Shown here piece after piece: positions 21,975 through 25,884 of a DNA stretch of 25,884 bases. Within the stretch, counting starts at the first letter, position 1, and each line of letters starts with the position of its first letter. This DNA is from Natrinema soli (GTDB lineage Archaea; Halobacteriota; Halobacteria; Halobacteriales; Natrialbaceae), in assembly GCF_028618695.1 (NCBI RefSeq), contig NZ_JAQIVI010000097.1:1-25884 (forward strand), read 5' to 3'. The translations under genes were made by a program, and so were the position numbers. The notes under the pieces were generated by a model. It ran no database searches and had not been told where the DNA came from. It worked only from the letters and a program-made list of their open reading frames with translations.

Positions 21975-22913
21975 CTACGAACCCGCCGTCGTCGGTGCAG
22001 GTGAGCCACCACTGGGGGCCTGCTGGCGGTACCGGGAGAGCTTCTTATACAGCAATAGCCCGATACCACTAACGTAGACAACTGCGACGGCGAGTCCGAT
22101 GACGCCTGGGAGGTACGTCACGAGGGTATCGTAGATTCCGTGGAGGACCGCGGCGATGAGCAATCCCTTGATGACGATGGGAGCATACGACTCTGGATTG
22201 GCCTTCGCGAGGCCGAGGTAATACCCGGCCAAGGCAGTAAGGACCACGTGGAACGGCACAGCGGGCACCCGCCCGATCGCTCCGCCCACGGCCAGTGAGA
22301 GTGCTGGATCGCTCGCCGAGCCTTGTGCAACTGCCCTTGCGATGTATTCCGAACTCTCAAGGGCGGCAAAGCCCAGCCCCGCGACGGCTCCGTAGAGCGC
22401 ACCATCAAGAGCTGTCTGAAAGCTCGACCGCTCGAAAGCGTACAGCCGGACAGCCGCCCACTTCACGAGCTCTTCGATCGGTCCGACGACCAGGAGGAAA
22501 AACATGGCCGTACCGACGACAGGGAGGGCCTCGATGACGGGCTGAAGACTCCCCTCAATGAGTATGGCGAAGCCGGCAAATGCCCCGCCGAGGAGGAACG
22601 TTACGACCAGTCCTTTGTGTGAAATCGTCATCGGGTTGATCCGTCGGATGTACCTAATGATAAGCAGTCCGACCAGCAGAGAGAGCAACACCACACCGAT
22701 GAGCCACGGATACTGGACTAGCTCGGACCCGATGGTCGCAAGTGGGTGAGCGGCAAAAAGCACGGCGACCACAGCCGCGAGGAAAACCCACCACCGACCA
22801 ACGAATCGGGAGACCCCGACCGCAAGATGATCAAGTCTTGTTCGCTCTTCCCAGGTCGTCACATCGTACTGCTCCCTGTCGTCGATGCCACCTTCTGGAC
22901 TATCTGAGACCAT
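21975..22913 (-). CDS. PrsW-family intramembrane protease
   Basis: A 312-aa protein with a polar N-terminus and about eight TM segments. Family motifs are GPIEELVKW (EE at 147-148), FAALESSEY (E186), FHVVLTALAGYYLG (H222) and LHGIYD (258-262), matching the glutamic-type membrane protease PrsW, a CPBP relative that cleaves anti-sigma factors in bacteria. Haloarchaeal substrates are not known. Start ATG 22911-22913. The C-terminus has a disordered Ser/Gly/Pro tail. It stands alone with no coupled neighbour. Confidence 0.92.
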   Translation of the reverse strand: MVSDSPEGGIDDREQYDVTTWEERTRLDHLAVGVSRFVGRWWVFLAAVVAVLFAAHPLATIGSELVQYPWLIGVVLLSLLVGLLIIRYIRRINPMTISHKGLVVTFLLGGAFAGFAILIEGSLQPVIEALPVVGTAMFFLLVVGPIEELVKWAAVRLYAFERSSFQTALDGALYGAVAGLGFAALESSEYIARAVAQGSASDPALSLAVGGAIGRVPAVPFHVVLTALAGYYLGLAKANPESYAPIVIKGLLIAAVLHGIYDTLVTYLPGVIGLAVAVVYVSGIGLLLYKKLSRYRQQAPSGGSPAPTTAGS

Positions 22914-23150
22914 GCACCAACCGCGGGAATAATCGACAAAAATATTGCCGATGGTTATTTGAAATGTTCTCCTATTACTTATAGTGATATCATCTGCACT
23001 TTTTTATTGGTAAGGGTAATAGAGGGATAATCGCGCGAAAACGTCGTGACTCGTACGTCTGAAGTCTGTAGTAGAATGCTAATATACGAGTAGCAATGAA
23101 AATCACCATAGCCGATTTCTGTCCTAGAGGGCTGCTGCCCAAACACGGGG

Positions 23151-23420
23151 TCACGTCTCCAGAAGGTCGAGCTCGACCAGCTGTGTCTGAACCGTCTCAA
23201 TCGCTGCTTGTGCATCTGACGGTTGTTCACCACCCGTAATCACGAGTTTGCCACTGCCGAAGAGTAAGACGACGACATCTGGCTCGTCCAATCGATAGAC
23301 CAATCCCGGGAATTGTTCTAGCTCGTACTCGACCGCCTCCAACTCAAGACCGATCGCAATCGCAGTGAGATTGAGTCGAGCCCCCAAATCACTACTCGTC
23401 ACGATATTTTGGATTGTCAT
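23151..23420 (-). CDS. single-repeat TATA-binding-protein-like protein
   Basis: The 89 residues correspond to only the second half of archaeal [67 protein letters not shown], then a final helix ending LVELDLLET. Both DNA-wedging Phe positions ([15 protein letters not shown]) and the QNIV Asn are present. TBP is normally about 185 aa with two repeats; an in-frame TAA lies 36 bases before the ATG, and no first-repeat text is found upstream. The frame itself is undamaged. It is either a 5'-truncated pseudogene or a one-repeat TBP that could act as a homodimer. Confidence 0.85.
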   Translation of the reverse strand: MTIQNIVTSSDLGARLNLTAIAIGLELEAVEYELEQFPGLVYRLDEPDVVVLLFGSGKLVITGGEQPSDAQAAIETVQTQLVELDLLET

Positions 23421-23540
23421 TTGGATGATCTTGAGCAGCCCTGTTCTCCTTTACCCTACCCTCGAGACCTCGCGGGCGCGTTCCGTCCGACTGACCGCGG
23501 CCAGCGTGACAACAAGTTGGCGTGATTCGGCGACGGCCAC

Positions 23541-23729
23541 CTAGGGGTCGTCCGCGACGCAGCGACTGCCCAGTCCTTCTTCGAGAAGCCGATCCATCCC
23601 GGCCTCGAGGCGCTCTCGTGCCGGCCCGCCGGTCACCACGCCACAGAGGACGGGATAGAACCAGTCCATTGCGTGCTGAGAGATCGTCGCGATGGTTTGC
23701 AGCGGCCCGCCGTAACTCGCCGAGTTCAT
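23541..23729 (-). CDS. hypothetical small haloarchaeal protein
   Basis: A 62-aa protein: MNSASYGGPLQTIATISQHA, MDWFYPVLCGVVTGGPARER, LEAGMDRLLEEGLGSRCVAD DP. Codon third positions are strongly GC-rich, typical of the host and in contrast to its surroundings. The frame overlapping it (start near 23739) has no protein character, so it is treated as a shadow. No family recognised; a helical, partly hydrophobic small protein. It lies 120 bp upstream of the TBP-like gene on the same strand. Confidence 0.55.
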   Translation of the reverse strand: MNSASYGGPLQTIATISQHAMDWFYPVLCGVVTGGPARERLEAGMDRLLEEGLGSRCVADDP

Positions 23730-23999
23730 CGTCGGTCATCCATACCTTGTATTGATCCTCTTTCCCGGTTGCTTCGGGTCGCCTGTAAGCTTCTATAAGA
23801 AAACGGCACTAGATGTCTGTAGTATTACAATATTTGTTGAGGGAGATGCCCAATAGCCTGGTCAATACGGGGAGTATGATTTATTCGTTTCTGACTTGTC
23901 TAATAAAGCGTCAAGGCTATTATCAACAAGTACCAAGGTTCACTAACTGTTGGAATGCAACGAGAGAGACAACATAACCCAGGAGATAGTGATAAATAG

Positions 24000-24155
24000 A
24001 TGGCTGAATGCCAGAATTGCGGAACACACGTCACAGACCAATATGCTCGTGTGTTCACACCAGACGGTGTTGAGAACCCTCGAGTCTGCCCACAGTGTCC
24101 AGATAAACTGCGGGATGGTGCTAAAATTCGAGAAGCAAAATCACAGCGGCGATGA
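24000..24155 (+). CDS. small CxxC zinc-finger protein (DUF7563-like)
   Basis: A 51-aa protein: MAECQNCGTHVTDQYARVFT, PDGVENPRVCPQCPDKLRDG, AKIREAKSQRR. C4/C7 and C30/C33 form the zinc knuckles, and the RVFTPDGVE.PRVCP.C form is the commonest version of this family in haloarchaea. It has a longer basic tail than the copies at 130, 14085 and 15757. ATG 24000-24002. Unlike the other copies it stands alone. The preceding interval 23756-23999 shows no gene. Confidence 0.82.
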   Translation: MAECQNCGTHVTDQYARVFTPDGVENPRVCPQCPDKLRDGAKIREAKSQRR

Positions 24156-24259
24156 GAATACACATTCATGTACAACAGAATATATGAAAGAAGAATAGCA
24201 GAATATTTTCGTCCCTCTAACCAATATCGGTATCCAGCGTCAACTTCTCTCTAGGAGCA

Positions 24260-24760
24260 ATGCCAGATCTAGCAATCACCGAGTACGATGAGTATGAGAC
24301 CTTTGCCCAAGCATGGCAAGATGATGGGAAAGCCAATGAGACGGAAACCCAGTTGTCTTGGCAGTTGCCTGGCCAGTTCGATGACAACGAACTCCTGATC
24401 CGCCTCCCAGAGTGGCTCGCAGAAGAGAAAATCGGTTTCGTTGATGGCAAAACGCCAACTGAGTTCGTCGGCCAGATCGATCGCCAAACAGAGCAGGCAA
24501 TCCACTTCACTAATTCAGCAGTTGCACCCTCACTCAAGCGACTGGCCCACCGCATCCAGCATCTTGAAAAAGGCATCGAGAACGCCGGTGACGATGAAAC
24601 CCGCTCTGAATGGCTAGAAAACCAGTTGCAAGAGAAACGTCACACATTCGACCAGCGAACAGAGCTCACAGGATTATCCGAGGAATGGATACCCAAGAGC
24701 CAAGTGCAGCGTGCTGTTCGCCGCAAGGAGCCACCTCATGAGACCCACTCGACGAAGTGA
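24260..24760 (+). CDS. hypothetical 166-aa acidic protein
   Basis: MPDLAITEYDEYETFAQAWQ leads into a mostly polar protein. Residues about 25-75 look mixed alpha/beta (TQLSWQLPGQFDDNELLIRL PEWLAEEKIGFVDG), 85-145 are helical and possibly coiled coil (LKRLAHRIQHLEKGIENAGD; WLENQLQEKRHTFDQRTELT), and the tail is basic. GGAG is two bases before the ATG (24254-24257). No membrane segment or known motif. It lies among mobile-element-like genes, so it may be a plasmid or viral protein. Function unknown. Confidence 0.75.
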   Translation: MPDLAITEYDEYETFAQAWQDDGKANETETQLSWQLPGQFDDNELLIRLPEWLAEEKIGFVDGKTPTEFVGQIDRQTEQAIHFTNSAVAPSLKRLAHRIQHLEKGIENAGDDETRSEWLENQLQEKRHTFDQRTELTGLSEEWIPKSQVQRAVRRKEPPHETHSTK

Positions 24761-24795
24761 ACTGCGTACAGTGAGACACAACCTCGGTTTGACAG

Positions 24796-25149
24796 TTATT
24801 CGCCGCTATTGATCGAGAGATCAGACACCGTGATGCCGACATTCTCGAGAGTGATATCGACCTGGCAAATATCATAGGATCGGCCATTATACTCGAGTGT
24901 CACACCATCAGCGTGCAGTGAGAAAGAGTTGATCGAGTAAGTGCGCTCGTCGATTTCGACTGTCGGGAGCGCCTGACTCGAGATTTCAACCTCATCAATG
25001 GAGGCGTGCTTATCTTCGAGCGAAATATCGATACTACCTAGCTGCTTGGAGTTCGTCTCAGCGCCGTCTGCAGCCGCAACCGTGGCGAAACCGGTTACAC
25101 TGACCATCAGGACGAGGCATATTGCGAGCCGCTGTGTCATTGAACGCAT
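24796..25149 (-). CDS. secreted small beta-rich hypothetical protein
   Basis: A 117-aa protein with a Sec-type signal (MRSMTQRLAICLVLMVSVTG FATVAAADG; cleavage likely after AAA). The mature part is rich in alternating hydrophobic strands (LGSIDISLEDKHASIDEVEI; EIDERTYSINSFSLHADGVT; YDICQVDITLENVGITVSDL) without cysteine pairs. A second start at ATG 25140 is possible. A TATA-like AT-rich tract (about 25165-25195) precedes it. Known haloarchaeal secreted hypotheticals have this form; the role is unknown. Confidence 0.72.
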   Translation of the reverse strand: MRSMTQRLAICLVLMVSVTGFATVAAADGAETNSKQLGSIDISLEDKHASIDEVEISSQALPTVEIDERTYSINSFSLHADGVTLEYNGRSYDICQVDITLENVGITVSDLSINSGE

Positions 25150-25185
25150 ATTCCGAAATACGAATTCAAAACATATAACTTTATT

Positions 25186-25443
25186 TTAATTATTATTCAT
25201 TACTATAGACTTGATTAATGTACAGTGCAAGTCAGAATAGCTGGTACTGGAACCAGAGTACGTGGCGCCCAGTTCATTCAGTCTGAAATTCTTGTGCAAG
25301 GCTGAACGTAGTGAAGTCCTCGATACGATTTCGCCGTCTCTTTCCTCAGGTAGTACCACGGCTTCGGTGGGATCGTCACATCGACCATACCGGAGTTCCG
25401 CTGTAACGCCGTTCTCCTCGAGTTCGATCATCCACTGGTTCAT
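25186..25443 (-). CDS. hypothetical protein, 85 aa
   Basis: MNQWMIELEENGVTAELRYG, CDDPTEAVVLPEERDGEIVS, RTSLRSALHKNFRLNELGAT and a Ser/Thr-rich end. The ATG (25441-25443) overlaps the TGA of an upstream short frame (ending IEPTVELPPEGK) in ATGA fashion. The N-terminal 60 residues are host-like; the end is AT-rich and less convincing, so the 3' part may be altered. No family recognised. Confidence 0.5.
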   Translation of the reverse strand: MNQWMIELEENGVTAELRYGRCDDPTEAVVLPEERDGEIVSRTSLRSALHKNFRLNELGATYSGSSTSYSDLHCTLIKSIVMNNN

Positions 25444-25607
25444 TTGCCCTCCGGTGGGAGTTCGACCGTGGGTTCGATCATTCCAGCGTCCCAGCGGAAA
25501 AGGGGGGAGGTTCCTCGCGTTTGTTACGCGGCATCATGACCCACCTGTTTCAACTGAAGGTGATAGAAAGTCGCCGACAGCGGCACATCTGACGTGTGGC
25601 AGACGTG

Positions 25608-25884
25608 TTAGTTGGAGGTGACCTCGAGCACGAGTCGCTGGTCACGAGAGAGATTTGAGAGTCGGGAGCGAACCACGGCCTGGTCCGCGTCGGGTTTCGA
25701 GTCGTTGATCACAGCCCACGTGACTCGTTCGGCCGAGCCGTTTGCGGTATTCCGGACGCTGTGAGAGAGCAACGCGATCGCGTCCCGAGCATCTGAATCC
25801 GAACACCGGGCGATGTACTCGATCTCGCCGCCACCGATCACGCCGGGTTCGACGCCGACGCTTGCGCGTTTTCTCAAGAATCGG
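25608..25884 (-). CDS. Orc1/Cdc6-like replication protein, partial and apparently truncated
   Basis: The frame enters from beyond the right edge of the window. RFLRKRASVGVEPGVIGGGE, IEYIARCSDSDARDAIALLS and RVTWAVINDSKPDADQAVVR SRLSNLSRDQRLVLEVTSN follow the lid domain of Orc1/Cdc6 (…R....L.PGVI...EYIA....DARDAI.LL), then the start of the next segment (L..LS.DQR.VLE). It stops there, so the winged-helix origin-binding domain is missing. The N-terminal AAA+ ATPase part should lie past 25884. It may be a pseudogene or a shortened initiator variant. Confidence 0.65.
   Translation of the reverse strand, partial: RFLRKRASVGVEPGVIGGGEIEYIARCSDSDARDAIALLSHSVRNTANGSAERVTWAVINDSKPDADQAVVRSRLSNLSRDQRLVLEVTSN

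Noticed and set aside
1..25884. CRISPR arrays, defence islands or complete toxin-antitoxin pairs
   Set aside because: No short regularly spaced repeats, no cas or nuclease operon and no toxin with an adjacent antitoxin were found; only a broken PIN-domain fragment is present.

Overview
This window looks like an accessory, insertion-sequence-rich stretch of a haloarchaeal genome, probably from the Natrialbales/Natrinema-like side, although genus is not resolved. The support is acidic proteins with D/E-rich tails, twin-arginine signal peptides on secreted proteins, a PGF-type C-terminal sorting tail, a TATA-binding-protein second repeat, an Orc1/Cdc6-like C-terminus, haloarchaeal IS types (ISH3, ISH9-like, IS6/ISH14-like, IS630/ISH16-like) and a MenA of archaeal type. 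I found no tRNA, rRNA or CRISPR array.

Layout. Positions 68-673 (minus strand) hold a small overlapping gene cassette around a CxxC zinc-finger mini-protein. Positions 709-2298 encode a secreted PQQ-type beta-propeller protein. Positions 2381-8729 are an IS graveyard: a tyrosine-recombinase tail, a truncated ISH9-like element fused to a frameshifted IS630, an IS6 element with a nonsense codon, a multiply damaged ISH3, and a second IS6 tail. A few small hypothetical genes and an intact BrkB/YihY membrane protein lie among them. Positions 8933-11082 carry two membrane proteins, one with SHOCT-like and helix-hairpin-helix parts and one with repeated mechanosensitive-channel-type TM helices, separated by a decayed PIN-domain gene.

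Positions 11378-13400 contain a 50-aa acidic protein, gene fragments (HTH, unknown, MscS C-terminus) and a MITE-like repeat. Positions 13393-16201 are a second, larger provirus/plasmid-like module of tiny overlapping genes: two HTH genes, two zinc-finger proteins, a ribbon-helix-helix coiled-coil protein, a winged-HTH regulator and a divergent stack of 30-50-aa genes joined by TAATG or ATGA overlaps. It is followed by a two-copy 325/350-bp non-coding tandem repeat and a truncated copy of the ribbon-helix-helix gene. An IS5-type element (17399-18700) cuts that gene copy and appears to carry a small membrane-protein passenger gene. On its other side lies what looks like the broken start of menC, directly downstream of menA.

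Positions 18871-22913 are the most chromosome-like part: menA (menaquinone synthesis), a Tat-exported subtilisin-like protease and a PrsW-type membrane protease. From 23151 to the end come an 89-aa protein equal to only the second TBP repeat, a further zinc-finger mini-protein, several haloarchaeal hypotheticals including a secreted one, and the truncated C-terminal side of an Orc1/Cdc6-like gene running off the window.

The most notable signals are: long inverted repeats lying inside the coding sequence of four unrelated transposases; the one-repeat TBP; four paralogous zinc-finger mini-genes in similar cassettes; the non-coding tandem repeat; the IS5 passenger gene; and lesions that are often G:C to A:T transitions, including recurrent in-frame TAG codons.
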